This document shows positions 38,701 to 51,089 of a stretch of 64,000 bases of DNA, piece by piece (the stretch's first letter is position 1; each line of letters opens with the position of its first letter). Below the pieces are notes generated by a model, which searched no databases, had not been told where the DNA came from, and worked only from the letters and a program-made list of their open reading frames with translations. The position numbers were made by a program, and so were the translations under genes. Source of the stretch: Mercurialis annua (taxonomy: Eukaryota; Streptophyta; Magnoliopsida; Malpighiales; Euphorbiaceae); the NCBI RefSeq assembly GCF_937616625.2, contig NC_065576.1, positions 9,860,501 through 9,924,500 of the forward strand, read 5' to 3'.

Positions 38701-40085
38701 GATGTCAAACCTAGAGGGTCAGGCTCATATATCCTTCAATTTTATTATCAAATTTAAATAAGAGGAAAAAAAATAATGTATTAGAGGAATTGGCTATAAT
38801 CCAAATTAAAAGACGTCATATATACGTTAAGCCGTTTCCGGTCACCGATGTGCTAAAAGACAAAATATATAACTCCCCTTTTACTTAAATATATACGTAA
38901 AGAAAAAAGATAATTGTATGCGCAGTGATACACTTATTGTATATCAAACCATTTAAGAAAATTTAGATATTGATTTTGACCTTATTAGGGTTCCGGTGAT
39001 CAGAAGCGGCTAAAAATGCTTCTTTATTTTTTAAAGTTGACATACTAATATGAATGAAATAAAATTGCTTTGAGAAATAGTATTAAAATATGATTGTTCT
39101 AACCTTAATTGATCCTCAGCCATCTGAACCTGATGTTGTAAATTACAAACTTCTTGCTGAAGTTCCTACATAAACATGCATAATATAGTAACAAAATATT
39201 TCAAGAAAAATTCCCAGAATCAAAAATTTATAATTTAGAAAATACCAAATTATGTCTCTACCTCCACATTTGATTTTGCAGCATCAGGACTGCTAATAAC
39301 AAGAGAAAAAAAAACAATTAATTTCTTAACACATAAAGGAAATTTTTTAAATAATAACCAATGAGTTATGACTCAAATGATATAAACGCTGGACAGTAAA
39401 TTGTCAAAATTACAGGTTCGAATTCTCCCACAAGCTCTTCCCCTCCCCAATTATCAAAAAAAAAAAACAAATTTAAAGAAATATGGAATGATGGATATGT
39501 ATATACTTGGCAGCTTGAAGGGCCATGTCAGTTTCAGTCTTGAGTTTCTTAAGGGTGTTGAACAAATACTGCAATTATTCATATGGAAACAAATTAAAAC
39601 ATCAAATTGTTTAATTAATCTATTAAAATAGAAATATATAATTAAACACAATTAAGATGTACCTCTCGATTTTGAACATCGCTGCAAAAACATTCACAAG
39701 TAATTCTTTAGATAAACATCATTAAAATGCATAATTTGGTTAAGCAAAAATAAATAAGACATACCATCCTCGATCATGTTCTGCCAAATTTATGTATCTG
39801 GCAATTACATCTTCGATCCTATATATAATGAAAATACTTAAATTAGATTCAAAGATCATAATTATTTAAGAAAAATAAATACAAGGAGAATTATATTGAC
39901 CTTCTCTTGCCGGAAAAATGACTGAGACGACCAGAAGGAGAGAACATGATAAGGGCAATATCAATATCACAAAGAACAGCGAGCTCATACGCCTTTTTAA
40001 TGAGTCCATTTCTTCGTTTTGAAAATGTAACTTGTCGATTTGTGTTATTTTCTATTCTTTTTATTGGAAGTTTTACACGACCCAT
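35782..40085 (-). CDS. MIKC*-type MADS-box transcription factor, AGL66/AGL104-like
   Basis: A DNA-binding transcription factor of the MIKC* class, which in Arabidopsis acts as heterodimers in maturing pollen. Eleven exons join in frame: 40085-39901, 39818-39765, 39681-39663, 39568-39507, 39292-39262, 39165-39104, 38733-38634, 38540-38490, 38370-38246, 37557-37389, 35952-35782. They give 342 residues (AGL66 and AGL104 are about 330). The MADS domain is residues 1-60 ([37 protein letters not shown]). It continues [12 protein letters not shown], then an extended K-like coiled coil over several small exons ([38 protein letters not shown]). The C-terminal region is Asn/Gln/Ser-rich with a run of seven Gln. 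The IEDV...YINL sequence and many short exons fit MIKC* S-clade rather than the AGL30/65/94 group. Introns are loaded with small transposons; coding sequence is intact. Confidence 0.92.
36418..36518 (+). mobile_element. Decayed tRNA-derived SINE in MADS intron 10
   Basis: TAGCTCAAATGATATAAATG followed by a TGTGAGTTTAATT segment and a terminal A-rich run parallels the better-preserved SINE at 39360-39473, with A-box-like and B-box-like parts at the same spacing. Confidence 0.5.
37031..37283. mobile_element. MITE-like foldback in MADS intron 10
   Basis: Left arm TTTAGCATGTTTTGCAATTT is matched in inverse by the right end (complement TTTAGCGTGTTTCGTAATTT), with ~40-bp imperfect TIRs. No clear target duplication. 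Confidence 0.55.
37734..38051. mobile_element. hAT-like MITE in MADS intron 9
   Basis: The right end, read inward on the minus strand, is TAGGGTGGAGGTGAGTATTC. The left end CAGGCGTGGTGGTGAG is its imperfect partner. The interior is rich in CGGTTCGGTTT words, typical of TAGGGGTG-ended hAT MITEs. Target duplication not resolved. Confidence 0.5.
39360..39473 (+). mobile_element. tRNA-derived SINE in MADS intron 4
   Basis: A polymerase III promoter is visible: an A-box-like TGACTCAAATGATATAAACG and a B box in ACAGGTTCGAATTCTCCC about 35 bases on, followed by a pyrimidine-rich segment and a terminal run of A. It is inserted antisense to the MADS gene and makes up most of the 214-base intron. Confidence 0.75.
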
Positions 40086-40924
40086 TTATCTATTTATTTT
40101 TGAAGAACTTTTTGAAATATACAAAATGAACCTTTAATCTTTACAAGCAATGGAAAAAAGAAACAATAGAAAACTCAACACAATGTAGTAAATTAGAGAG
40201 AATTAGAGATTTGCACAAGTAGAGAAAAGAAGTAATATGAATAACATAATTTTTTTATTTAATTCGACATCATTGTAAATATTTTTTTTCCGATAAATCT
40301 ACGATAGATCGGAATTAGATAAGAATTGTTCATGAATTACTTGTTCTAAATGAGTGATAATCATATTGACTGGAATAATTTACTGGTAGGGAAGAAGAAA
40401 AGGTCATATATTTAGGCTTGAGGAGTGGAATAGTTTGTTTTGGAAATGGTATAAATTAATGGATCATATTCACTCTCTTCTTCCACCTTACAACTCTTCA
40501 TTTTGACTCCCCCACAAATTAAACTTATTGAGTTAATATAGTTGTAATAATAAATTACATTTAATTTTTTTATTATTTTATCTTTTACTGTAATTATTAT
40601 TTAAAGTATCTAATTTTACTAATTGTATTGACGCACATTATTATATTAATGACCTTATTTGATTATTGTATAGTATTAAATAGAAATTTAATTATTTAAT
40701 GATATGTTTTAGAAAGAAACTAGACTATAAGTTGAGACATATAAAAACAAAAGTGAGTCTAATTTATGGAAGGGAACTACCTTGATCTTAAAATTGATTA
40801 GAAAAAATTAAATAGAATTACAACAAAAAATGAAAATAGAAACAGTGTTATAAAAATTTAAAAAATTGGTTTAAATTATAAATAAATATGTTGGTCTGCA
40901 AAATGTTTAGTAAGATTTCTCTGT
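40086..40924. other. Upstream region of MADS-box gene
   Basis: AT-rich; should include the promoter and leader of the minus-strand MADS gene. No single core element stands out and no other gene is seen. Confidence 0.5.
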
Positions 40925-40933
40925 AGTAAAATA

Positions 40934-41125
40934 GGAAAATGCTTTATAACCCAACACTTTATACCAACTCTTTTAACCCACCTTACATGGCAAAGTTTCA
41001 TTCGTTTAATCCCTACCCAAAATTGTATATCTCAAAAAACAGAATTTAATAAATTCACTATTTAATTGCCACGTCAGGCGGTACAAAAAGATGGGTTAAA
41101 AGTGTTGGGTTATATAGCATTACTC
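40934..41125. mobile_element. Mutator-like MITE, 192 bp
   Basis: Ends GGAAAATGCTTTATAACCCA and, inverted, GAGTAATGCTATATAACCCA, continuing into matched AACACTTTTAACCCA words. Exact 9-bp duplication AGTAAAATA at 40925-40933 and 41126-41134. Non-coding. Confidence 0.88.
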
Positions 41126-41134
41126 AGTAAAATA

Positions 41135-41873
41135 TATTGAGTAACAGACACTAAAAATATTCAAACTATTTTATTTTGGTGACTCAACTTTAATTTTTTC
41201 CATATTGATTATTAAATTTGAAAATAATTTCAACAAAAGTTTTTATATTAAAATGATGACGTGACATCATGATTCTAACACTCGGCAATCATTTTTTTTT
41301 TTTTGTATTTTCATAAAACTTTATCACTTTTGCATAATATCAATTTAATAAGGAATTATTTTGATTAAATTATGCAAAAAAAAAAAAAAGTAAAACTCGG
41401 ATGCAATTAAAGTTTGGTAACCCAAGTGAACATATAATAAAAGCTTGATAACCAAATTAAAAAGAAATTAACATTTATTAACCAAAATTAATTAAGAAAA
41501 CAAAATTTAATCTCCAAAATGATAGTACTATATTTTAATAGTTTGGATAATCTGAGTCTGAGCGTCTATTACCCAAAATATTCACAAACATGTAAGGGTT
41601 TAAATGTGCTAAAATTGTCAAGTTGCGGGCTTGGTTTATAAAAAATCATTGAGTTTGATGTTTTTGATATTCTGGGGTAAGTAGAGGGGGTAAACTGATA
41701 CTTCATCCAATAATTTATAATCTAAAATTGTCTGCTATCCAAATCCAACGACCCAAAATTCACAGCATGAGAGTCCTTCCATTTCATGAATTTCAATCCC
41801 ATCATCATCATCATCATCATCATCTTCCTCATAATTTAACCACTTTTCAAAACCACCCACTCTCTACACTTCA
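41135..41873. other. Spacer and leader of FKBP16-4-like gene
   Basis: AT-rich, with poly(T) near 41291 and poly(A) near 41375. Words around 41180 and 41400-41500 are mutually inverted (GACTCAACTTTAAT-like), perhaps an old MITE without resolvable ends. A run of nine CAT triplets (about 41800-41824) lies in the probable 5' UTR of the FKBP gene. Confidence 0.5.
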
Positions 41874-44715
41874 ATGGCGCCCTCTGTTTTATCCATTACA
41901 CCTTCACCTAAAACTCTCTTCACCATTAACAAACCAGTTCTCCCATCAAAACCCACTGCTTCTTCATCACCATTTTCTTGTTTTTCTTGTTTATCGCACC
42001 ACAATAAAGATGCAAAGCTCTCGTCCGAACCAGTTTCCACTGCAAAGAAACGGTTATTCGACGTGGGTATTGGTCTTTTAGCTGCTTCAGTCCTTGCTTT
42101 TACACCCATGGATGCTAATGCTACTCGAATTGAGTATTATGCTACCGTTGGAGACCCTTTATGTGACTTCAATTTTGTTCGCTCTGGACTTGGGTTTTGT
42201 GATATTTCTGTTGGTTCTGGTGTGGACGCTCCTTATGGTGAGCTTATTAATGTGAGTTCATCATTTTAGCAATTGCATTTCATTAATTTTGATTATATTG
42301 AGCTTACTAATTATTCTATATATAATGGTTAATGCGGCTTTTAAACTTGTGTTTTGGCATCAAATAAGTGAATTTTAACTTTTTAAATTGATTAGACTTA
42401 AAATTTGTATTTTCAGAGTCAAATAAGGATGGCATCGATTTAATTAAATTTTATTAACTTAACATTGAGTTTTTATTTCCTTTTCTTTCCTGTATAGGTT
42501 CATTATACTGCAAGGTTTGAAGATGGGATAGTCTTTGACAGCAGCTATAAACGCGGCAGACCTCTCACCATGCGCATTGGCGTCGGCAAGGTACATAACT
42601 TCTTTATTTACACTTGTGCATTTCTATTATTTCCTGAATCATATTTATGTACTAATTTAGCCACTAAAACCGCTTGCTAGAGATCTCTGATATCTCTAAT
42701 GCTTTGATATCAATAGAGTTGTGTGCACGGAAATCTCATTCTCCACCGGTCTTATTTTGTAGTTTGCTTGACATGATATTGTTCCGGTGCATACCAAATT
42801 GCACATGTTGCTATATCAAATGTCAAATGAAGCCTATGTTAGTTCGAAGAAATGCTTAGCTTATCGTATCTTCAATGTTAGAATAGATACAATTGATAGA
42901 ATTAGCCTTTGTTAAAATGAGAAACAAAACACCGGTAGCAACCAACATATATCTAAAAAATTAATTTGAGTGATGACTCCATCTCTACGTTGTGTTACGA
43001 TTTTGGAATTTGAGGATATGAAGAAAAGTTGACCTCTTCCTTGTTTTCATTTCCCCATCCTGTTATTAGCTAATGAATTCCTCAAGTATGCAACTCTCTA
43101 GCAATCTTCTTGCGCCTTGGGGAAAATTGGTTCTAGATTCAATAAATTAGGATTGCTAATTTATTTTCATTATTGATTTTGATGAAAGATACGGGGTCAA
43201 GTTTTGACCAGAACTATCACTTCTACTTCCAAAATGCAATATGAGCCAATAAGAGTCCTGAGTGCAAAAGGCCAGGCACATACATAGGAATGTGGAGACT
43301 CAACTTTTAGGCGTCATGATCAAGTTTCCTTCTCAGTGGTAGTTGGCTAGTTGGCTTCTTGGTGAGTTGCAATTAATATGAGAGCTGATTTCAACAATGG
43401 TTGCTGGGGTTAGAAGTAATAAATTGTGCATACACAATCAATTATAGGGTAAAATTCTAGTTAGCCGTCCAGGTTCTTTTACCAAGAACCTAGAACTTAA
43501 GTTTTTTGAATATGGTTAGGCTAACTTCATTTTTGTAGCTTGTAGACCATGTGGGCTCTCTCTTATCCAGATTATTGCGCCTAGAGTCCTAGAGCCTGAA
43601 TGCATCGAGTATGGCTCTTACATTTACAGTGGCGCTCGCTTAATTGTGCTGTTGCTGCTCCTCAATGACAATTAAATTCAATCTTTGATAGAGAAACTAA
43701 TACATGTGGAACCCAATTGCCAACCTAGGTAGCATGAAAACAGAAATGTTGAAACAAAAATTGATGATACAGGAAACTAATTTTTTTATAAAATATCCCA
43801 ATTGCCAACCTAGGTAGCATGAAAACAGAAATGTTGAAACAAAAATTGATTATACAGGAAACTAAATTTTTTATAAAAAAATTATGAATATAGAGTTTTA
43901 GAAGTGTTCTCGGAAATATAAATGAAATTCCGGAACGTAAAAGTGTAGAAGTTTCGGTACAAGATAGTTTAACTCAAAATGATGGTACTGGTGATGTTAT
44001 TATGACAAAACGGGATTGAAGGTGAGAAGAGTTCAGCATATAAAGAACAGTGAATGAAATTACAGTGAAAATATAACTTTTATTCTTCAAGCAGAACAAA
44101 CATGGAGAATTAATACTGTGTATTCTGTTCTTTCACTCTAACTTATATTGATGAAACATCTTTTACATAATTGATATTGATTTAGGTCCTTCCTGGATTA
44201 GACCAAGGAATTTTTGGGGGTGAAGGAGTGCCACCAATGCAAGTAGGTATGTTTCTGAAGACACCAGATGTAGTGTTGTTTCTCGCAATCTAGTACTGTG
44301 CAACGATATGTGAAGGCAAGGTCACCCTGCTGGTTTTCTTTTATAGGTGGAAAGCGTAAGCTTAAGATTCCTCCACATTTAGCCTATGGACCAGAACCTG
44401 CAGGATGCTTTTCAGGTGAGATTCTAAATTGATTTCTATTCTAAACTATGATTTTCAAAAATATAAGATTGAAATCTTGGTCTATCAAATATTTGCAATA
44501 TGCACATAATCAAATCCCATACATAGTAATAGAATTACTTAACAATTTAAATTTATAAAGTGAGTAGTTGCCTACGATACTTTCTGTATAGGTCCGTCGA
44601 TGCTGACACCCATGCTATTTATAATTTAGGTGATTGCAATATTCCTGGAAATGCAACTCTTGTGTATGATATCAACTTCGTTGGCATCTACTCCGGAAAT
44701 AGGAAGTTAAACTAA
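41874..44715 (+). CDS. FKBP16-4: FKBP-type peptidyl-prolyl isomerase, thylakoid lumen (FKBP16-4-like)
   Basis: An immunophilin-domain protein of the chloroplast lumen. Exons 41874-42251, 42498-42590, 44186-44246, 44347-44415 and 44630-44715 join in frame to 228 residues; the Arabidopsis homologue is about 230. Residues 1-55 are Ser/Pro-rich (transit peptide). A lumenal signal follows: AKKRLFD, the hydrophobic stretch VGIGLLAASVLAF and a cleavage-like ANA at 81-83. It has a basic patch rather than a strict twin Arg. The mature part starts TRIEYYATVGDPLC, diagnostic for FKBP16-4, then VHYTARFEDGIVFDSSYKRG, IGVGKVLPGLDQGIFGGEGV and PPHLAYGPEPAGCFSGDC. Cysteines C97 and C109 and the C-terminal GCFSGDC pair resemble redox cysteines of lumenal FKBPs. 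Several catalytic aromatic positions of canonical FKBP12 are altered, as usual in this subfamily, so isomerase activity is uncertain. Confidence 0.92.
43712..43881. repeat. 85-bp tandem duplication in FKBP intron 2
   Basis: Two near-identical head-to-tail copies (43712-43796 and 43797-43881), each starting CCCAATTGCCAACCTAGGTA. The few differences (GATGATAC versus GATTATAC) suggest a recent duplication. Confidence 0.9.
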
Positions 44716-46528
44716 CGCTCATATGATGACAGATATAAAAATGTCCAATGTGGTAAGTCTCCTGATGCTTGAAATTGATATTTATTTTGTCTGATAAATT
44801 TTTCTTGTTAACTAGGAATTCAGAAGGCAGATATAAAACCATCTAAAAAATACCTTCTTCTATTTTGTTAACTTGGTCACTGTGAATTTTATGGTTTTCC
44901 CATTCCCAGTTGCTGTCACTATTAGTAGGAGCTTATGTTAGCTAAACACACTCATTATGCCTGTGTGATGCTCTTACTTTAATTTAACAACTAGAGAGCA
45001 AGGCAATTATTGATAGGGTTGTATAAATCGGTTTTTTCGGTCGGTTCAGAAGCTAATATATTAACTTGCATCCTTTTTTTGTTCTTTTTTTGTCGAAGAC
45101 AATATAAATTGAATTAAATTAGAAAAGTAAAGTTTGGTTTGGTTTTATTAAAATACAAGAGCAATTCATCTATTTTTAAAGAAAATTAAAAAAAGCTAAG
45201 AGACAAAAAAATTTAGTAATCAAATGATATCATATTCTTTAACCAATTGAACACATAACATTTTTTTAGAAAATGTATACTGTATATATACTAGTTAGGT
45301 TTTAATAGTTTTTCAAAATTAAAAACCAAACCGAACTGAATTTTTAAAAAAATGTGTAATAAATGAATTGAACCAATTATTTTATATTTGATTTTTCCGG
45401 TTGGTTCGATTTGGTGGAGACCCCTAAATATGGATGATGCGTACTTGAAAGATTATTTCTCATGATAATTGTTCTTATTTTGGTCATTTTAGGATGTGTT
45501 TACCATTATTGTTGTAGTTATGTTGGAAAAGAAGAACCATTTTATTTGTATTGAATGAAACTTGTTACTAATTATGTGCAATTACTTTGAAATTCTTTTC
45601 CTTAAATTTTAAATCTGTGGATCAAGCTGAAAATGGGTGTTTTTTTATAGTTTTTTGAGCAAAAGTGAAAAGAAATCCAGATTAAGATGATACCCTACTG
45701 CTTATTGCTTGCTTGGAGCTGGGAATTTCAAAATTTGCTGTCTTTATTGTCAAATTATTTAGCACACAGCAGTACACATAAATTTTGTAGCTAATGTGCT
45801 AAAACAGGATTGTGTATTCTGTATATAATTCAAGTCAATTCAAAAAAATAAAAAATAAATAAGTAGGTATAGATATGATATTTTGGAAATTATAGTGTTA
45901 GGAGTCAATGTTTTTACGCTTCCTCTACATCAAATAAAATTTAGATTCCCTTCTCACGTTTGGTTATTGTCCGGGTAAAACCAAAGAAAGGAGAGGTATG
46001 ATAGCTTTTTTTCTTTCCTCTTCAACGGCTATATTGTAATATGAATTTTTTTTTCTTTTCAAAAATTTGAAATCCAATTGCAAAAAAATCGTGCTGATTG
46101 TGAAAGAAGCGAACCATAAGAATGATAACAAAATTGGAACCGTTTATAAAAAGAGAATATGATAAAAGTAATTAAAGAGTCGAGCGAGGCTTTTTTGGGA
46201 ATAGAGTGATTTTGAAATCGCTTATCTCTAAAAAGTTTCATTTAGAATTACGCCTTTTAAAAATGAAAGCTAAAATTTATTATTTTCCATATCCATAATT
46301 GATTGTTTTAAAAATTATTTACTGTAAAAATATTGTTTATTGAGTGTTTTTATCATTTGGGTAGATAGATTTTTTATACTTGTGAAAATAATTTATCCCA
46401 TGACCTTAGCTAAATGTCCCCTAGTATAAATATTATTTTAGCTATAACTTAGTGGTGATAAATTCAGTGATTTCATATTCTATAGATTTAATAGAATATA
46501 TAGATTTATGAATTTCACATGCTATAAA
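44716..46528. other. 3' flank of FKBP16-4-like gene and spacer
   Basis: The first few hundred bases should be 3' UTR. The rest is AT-rich with one hAT-like MITE (45014-45426). No gene recognised. Confidence 0.5.
45014..45426. mobile_element. hAT-like MITE, 413 bp
   Basis: Left end TAGGGTTGTATAAATCGG and inverted right end TAGGGGTCTCCACCAAATCG, with a CGGTTCGG-rich interior. The flanks are only partly similar (ATTATTGA and AATATGGA), so the 8-bp duplication is not proven. Confidence 0.55.
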
Positions 46529-46537
46529 TTTAAAAAT

Positions 46538-46933
46538 GAATAAATTACGCTGAGATTTTGAGATATACCATAATTAACAGTTTGATACCGCTTGTTTAAA
46601 AGTCTATTTAATAATTCTTCAGTTTTAATTTCGTTAACTGAGAGACTATTCTGTTAATTTGGGGAACCAAATCGTTTAACAGAACTGAAATTGAGGTACC
46701 AAATCGTTTAAAAGTGCGGTACCAAATCGTTTAACTAAATTAAAATTGAGGGATCAAATCGTTCACGAAATTAAATATGGAATACCAAATCGTTTTAAAG
46801 TAAGTATCAAAATTAACGTATGAGCCTAATTGCAACGTAATTAAAATTGAGAGACCATTAAATAGACTTTTAAAACAAAAAGTATCATATTGTTAATTAT
46901 AATATATATTAGAGATCTCAGCATAATTTGCTC
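46538..46933. mobile_element. Mutator-like MITE, 396 bp
   Basis: Ends GAATAAATTACGCTGAGAT and, inverted, GAGCAAATTATGCTGAGAT, followed by inner inverted similarity (AATTAACAGTTTGATAC). Exact 9-bp duplication TTTAAAAAT at 46529-46537 and 46934-46942. The interior has tandem CCAAATCGTTTAA-type words. A related, truncated copy appears near 13670-13860. Confidence 0.88.
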
Positions 46934-46942
46934 TTTAAAAAT

Positions 46943-48299
46943 TATGAATTTTAAAAACTTCCAATTTAGACAATTTCATAGTATAATTCATATCCTATTT
47001 CAGACCAAATTCATTATTTATTATTATCTAGTAGAGTCGTGGTGTTCATGAATATAACCTACCTAAAGAGTATTGATTCCAAAGATAGCCCTTGTGATGT
47101 ATTTTCTTGTTTTACTCTGCCTGTAAAAAGGGCATTGCTAGACATGTCATATCCTCAATAATTTGATCATCTATTTTTCTGAATGGCAAGCTAAACTACT
47201 AATACCCAAAAACATTGTGTCACCTAATGCTGTTTATAGCATACACTTTAAGCAAAAAGACATGGCTAAATCTAACAACAATAATAATTCAAATGCTGAA
47301 TTAACATAGTCGAAAAAGTTCAAGCACCGCTAATATAATTATTTCAATGAGTTAATGTGTAGGTTCCTCATAACAGCAACCCACAATATTTATATTTCTT
47401 ACTGTTCAAGTAAACAAACTTAATTAATTAATTTCTCTATCAAACATAAACCCATTTACAAGTCTTTTTTTGTTTAACATTGTTCGGAGAAATGATTATG
47501 TGAAGAATTAATCATGATTAGTTTAAAATAGATTCCATTTTAATTATCAGTATCCATCAATCTCTTATAAATACAATAGTAAAAAAGTCAAGGTTTTCAT
47601 TTCTTTCAAATTAAATCAAAATTCTTAATTTAAATAATATTTGTCTAATTAAAAAAATTAATAGTAAAAAATCGGAAAAATAATTAATTTACAATTTTCG
47701 TTCATTTGCAAAATATATCATGATTTTTTTATTTTGTCAATTTGGTTCACCGTCTTTTCGATTTTTATCAAATGTATCCACAACTCGGTTGGATTTGACC
47801 TGACACAGTGTTGTATGGTAATGTGTAAAAAATTTAGCCTACTTGACGCATACAACATTGCATCACATCGATTTCAAATAAGTTGCGGATATATAAATTT
47901 AGCGAAACTTGAAAAGATGATGGACCCAACATAAAAATTAAAAATCATAACATATTTAGCAAATAAGCAAATGTCATTGATATACAAATTTCTTTTGCCA
48001 AACAAAATTCAAAAAGTCAAAAGAATTTGAATCTATTACCTAAAAAATATAACAAAACAGAAAAATAGAAAAGAGAGTAGGCCATTAATTTAATACTAAT
48101 AATTAAAAAAAAGAACAAAATAATAGAGCTGAACCAGAAAACTATTCATCATCTCACCCATCTTCAAACACTTAACAAAACTCCAAATAGAAAAACAAAA
48201 ACCCTAAGAATGTCTTGTCATGAGAAGGACAGGCATAGAATTATGAAATTAAAATGGTTACTAATATTCTATACTAATTAATTACTAAATGATTACTAA
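46943..48299. other. Spacer downstream of HIPP gene
   Basis: AT-rich. A possible foldback element spans about 47703-47969: CATTTGCAAAATATATCATG on the left and a similar inverted word near 47950. Otherwise nothing is recognisable. The right-hand 150 bases should be the HIPP 3' UTR. Confidence 0.45.
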
Positions 48300-48863
48300 T
48301 TACATAATAGAACAAGCATTAGGATTGTCATCACTGAACATGGAGACATAAGGCTCCTCATAACTGCTAACTGTACCAGTACTTGTAGCATTGTAATTCT
48401 CCACCTTCCTCACATAACCAGGAGGGGCTTTCTTGTCATAAGCTTGAGCCATGTAGGGTTGTGCCACTAAATTGTAGGGCACATATGGCCATATTTCAGC
48501 CTTTTTCCCTGTTGATTTTGCCTTCTTTAACACCTTATTTGATTCCACATATCCTGTTACACTCACCTTCTGCTGTTTTCTGTTTATCTCCACCTTTTTA
48601 ACTCCTACAAAAACAAGAATAACATATAAATAAGTACAATTTTACCCTCATAATGTATGCAAGTAAATCATAACTTCAGGCATGTTATGTATATAATTAC
48701 CAGTCATGGAGGAAAGGGTATTCTTGACTTTAAGCTCACAGCCATCACAGTCCATCCTAACCTTGAGATCTACTGTCTGTAATTGCTTCTTCTTTTTGCT
48801 GTGTTTATGGCCTCCACTTCCCATTAAATCAGATAAATACTCTAAAGTACCTCCAACTCCCAT
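48300..48863 (-). CDS. Heavy metal-associated isoprenylated plant protein (HIPP)
   Basis: A small metallochaperone-like protein of 155 residues in two exons (48863-48701 and 48604-48300). The second intron boundary gives TVDLKVRMDCDGCELKVKNT joined to GVKKVEINRKQQKVSVTGYV, a complete HMA domain with the metal-binding MDCDGC motif (C39, C42). The N-terminus MGVGGTLEYLSDLMGS and the middle KKAEIWPYVPYNLVAQPYMA are typical of the HIPP20-HIPP27 cluster. The C-terminal CSIM is a CaaX farnesylation signal, placing the protein at membranes. Family members bind Cd, Cu or Zn and some are stress-induced; which metal this one binds cannot be read from sequence. The exact paralogue is not assigned. Confidence 0.93.
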
Positions 48864-50826
48864 CTTATAAATTGGTTTAAATCAAAATTTTCAAAAATGC
48901 ATGCGAGTTTCTTGAATATTTCAAAGAAAGTTGGAAAAATATCAAGAAAATATAGCAAAGAGACAACAGAAAAGATGAATATCTAGTGTATTTTAAGGCA
49001 AAAACAAAAAATTTGAGTGACTTGTGACCCACTCAAGAAGGTACAAAGGAACTTCACTTCAAAGTTCAAAGCAATAATGGATTCTTTTCTTGGCTTGTGA
49101 CACAACAAAAGAGATGAAAAAAGGGTTTTTTTTAAGGCTGCAATGTTTCTTTTGCAAAGGTCTGCTCTTCTTATATAGGCCTTTATCATCTGTTTTAAAA
49201 CAGGGAAAAGGTGATGATAGTTCAGTAAAAAACAAAACCATTGCTACACATATGATTTTTTTGGCTCCTTTAAATTGCCCTTTATAATTTTATATTGTGT
49301 CTCTGTCTCCTGTTTTTTAATTATAAACTTGTATTCTTAGGGTGCAAGTAAGAAAATTACATTTATATATTTGTTTTGAAGGAATAACCCTAAGCCTGTT
49401 GGGCAATAAAAGATATAGCAATCATCAAACGGTGATTAATACTAATGGATATAATAATGAATATTTTTTGAAGAAAATAAAATAATTATGGAGTAGAAAA
49501 TATCTTGTTTGTTACATATTTTAATTACTCATCATTTCATTTCATATAATAAAAGGATAAATAGTTATTTTATCCTTACAAAAAATTTGTTTAGATTTAT
49601 TTGAACTCGCAAGTCTCAACATGAGTCTCATAGTTGAACTCAACCAAACTCAAATAGTCCGCGATCAAATTTTACTCAAATTTTTCCAGTCATCTCGAGT
49701 AATCACAGAGTAGTCAGGGCAGAACTACCCTATCGTTTGGTAGGCTCCAGCTCCGGCTAGGATGATTTTCTTTTTTAAAATTAGAGATATGAAAAATATT
49801 GGTAAATTTACTGTAAATTTAGGATTAAAATGAAAGTTAAGGTTGGACTGATAAAAAAAATAGATGAATTAAAATTAAATTTAAGCTGAAATTTTTTTCT
49901 AATTCAGCTATTGTAGTTGTCCAACTCATTTATTTCCATATTTCTCATAAAAATTATACTTTTTCTGTCTCAATTTTATTAATGAAAAAAATACTTTTTT
50001 ATATTAAAATTTACTTAAATAAAATAAAACAGGAATAAATAAATGCATGGGTTGAGCGACGACGTGAATATAATAATACAGCAAAAAAAAAAAGAGTAAA
50101 GAAGGTAGCACGTATTTGAACGAAGATCACACCGCACGTATTCCCCACAAAAATGACGACCTAAAATCCGGACGCGTGGCATAATTTCAACAGTAAAGAT
50201 GGCCAGCTGGCTTCCTCTTAAGTCTTACCTGTAAATTAGGTGGGGCCCGCCTGTTTGTTTGTTGGATGTTTATTCGTCAGAAGGCGCGTATAAACTCAAC
50301 TGCCACATTCTTTTTCCAAACGCTCTTGTAATGCTGGTGAGGTCACTCGCTCACTCACTACATTTCCATTTTCAAATACTTTGACAATGACAATTTCCTT
50401 TGATTTTTAATTTAATTTCAGAATATATGCTTAAATTGTTTTATTTTGATTTATATTAATGTCATTCATATTAAAATTTAAAATTTTAAACCAAATAAAC
50501 GCAAAATATAAATTAGTTTATTTAAAATAAGAAAAAAGTTGACGCTGAATATGTAAACAATAAACTTGTGCTTTTTTAGACAAATCGAAAACAATTACTA
50601 TTATAGTGACAATTTTGTAAATAATTCTAACATTCGATTTTATCGGTTTCGGCATTTCAAAACTTAATTCAATGATTAAATGAGCTAACGATAAAAACTC
50701 ATAAACTCTATTTTTGACTGTGTTGTTGTTTGATGAAACTCTATAATTATTGTTATAAGCACATATGACGTTGTTTTGTTGTTACAACTATCACCGTGTT
50801 GTTATAGAAATTGGTTTCCAAAATGA
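48864..50826. other. Promoter of HIPP gene and spacer
   Basis: On the minus strand about 300 bases separate a TATA-like box from the HIPP start, implying a long leader. Farther right (49320-50826) I see no gene. A GC-richer patch near 50100-50350 includes CACGTATT and GACGCGTGGC words but no coding sequence. Confidence 0.5.
49171..49178 (-). promoter_or_regulatory. Candidate TATA box of HIPP gene
   Basis: Minus-strand CCTATATAAGAAGAGC about 310 bases upstream of the ATG. It is the best TATA match in the region. Confidence 0.5.
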
Positions 50827-51089
50827 AAAAAGGTCAAATAAATCCTTAACGTTTAAACTATGGGTCAAATAGGCCCTCAACGTCCGAAAAGGGTCAAATA
50901 GACCCCTAAAATTTTAAAATTGTATCATTTAAACCCTCTTTAGGGGTCGTCGAGGACCCTAACGTTTGTTAAATCGTATTAACGAGGACCCTTAATGAGC
51001 GTTTAGATACAATTCGTTGCACCTTTTTACAAGTTGAGGGCCTACTTGATTCACAGATTAAATGTTAGGGGCTTATTTAACCCTTTTTA
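50827..51089. mobile_element. TIR element, MULE-MITE-like, about 260 bp
   Basis: Left AAAAAAGGTCAAATAAATCC and right complement GTAAAAAGGGTTAAATAAGC are the outer parts of ~90-bp imperfect TIRs (shared inner words TAGGCCCTCAAC and TCTAAACGC-like). Flanks TTCCAAAAT and TTAGAAAAT match at 7 of 9 bases, so a decayed duplication is possible. Confidence 0.65.

Noticed and set aside
39400..39418. Possible functional tRNA gene around the B-box sequence
   Set aside because: No acceptor stem or cloverleaf; the A-rich tail and intron position fit a SINE.
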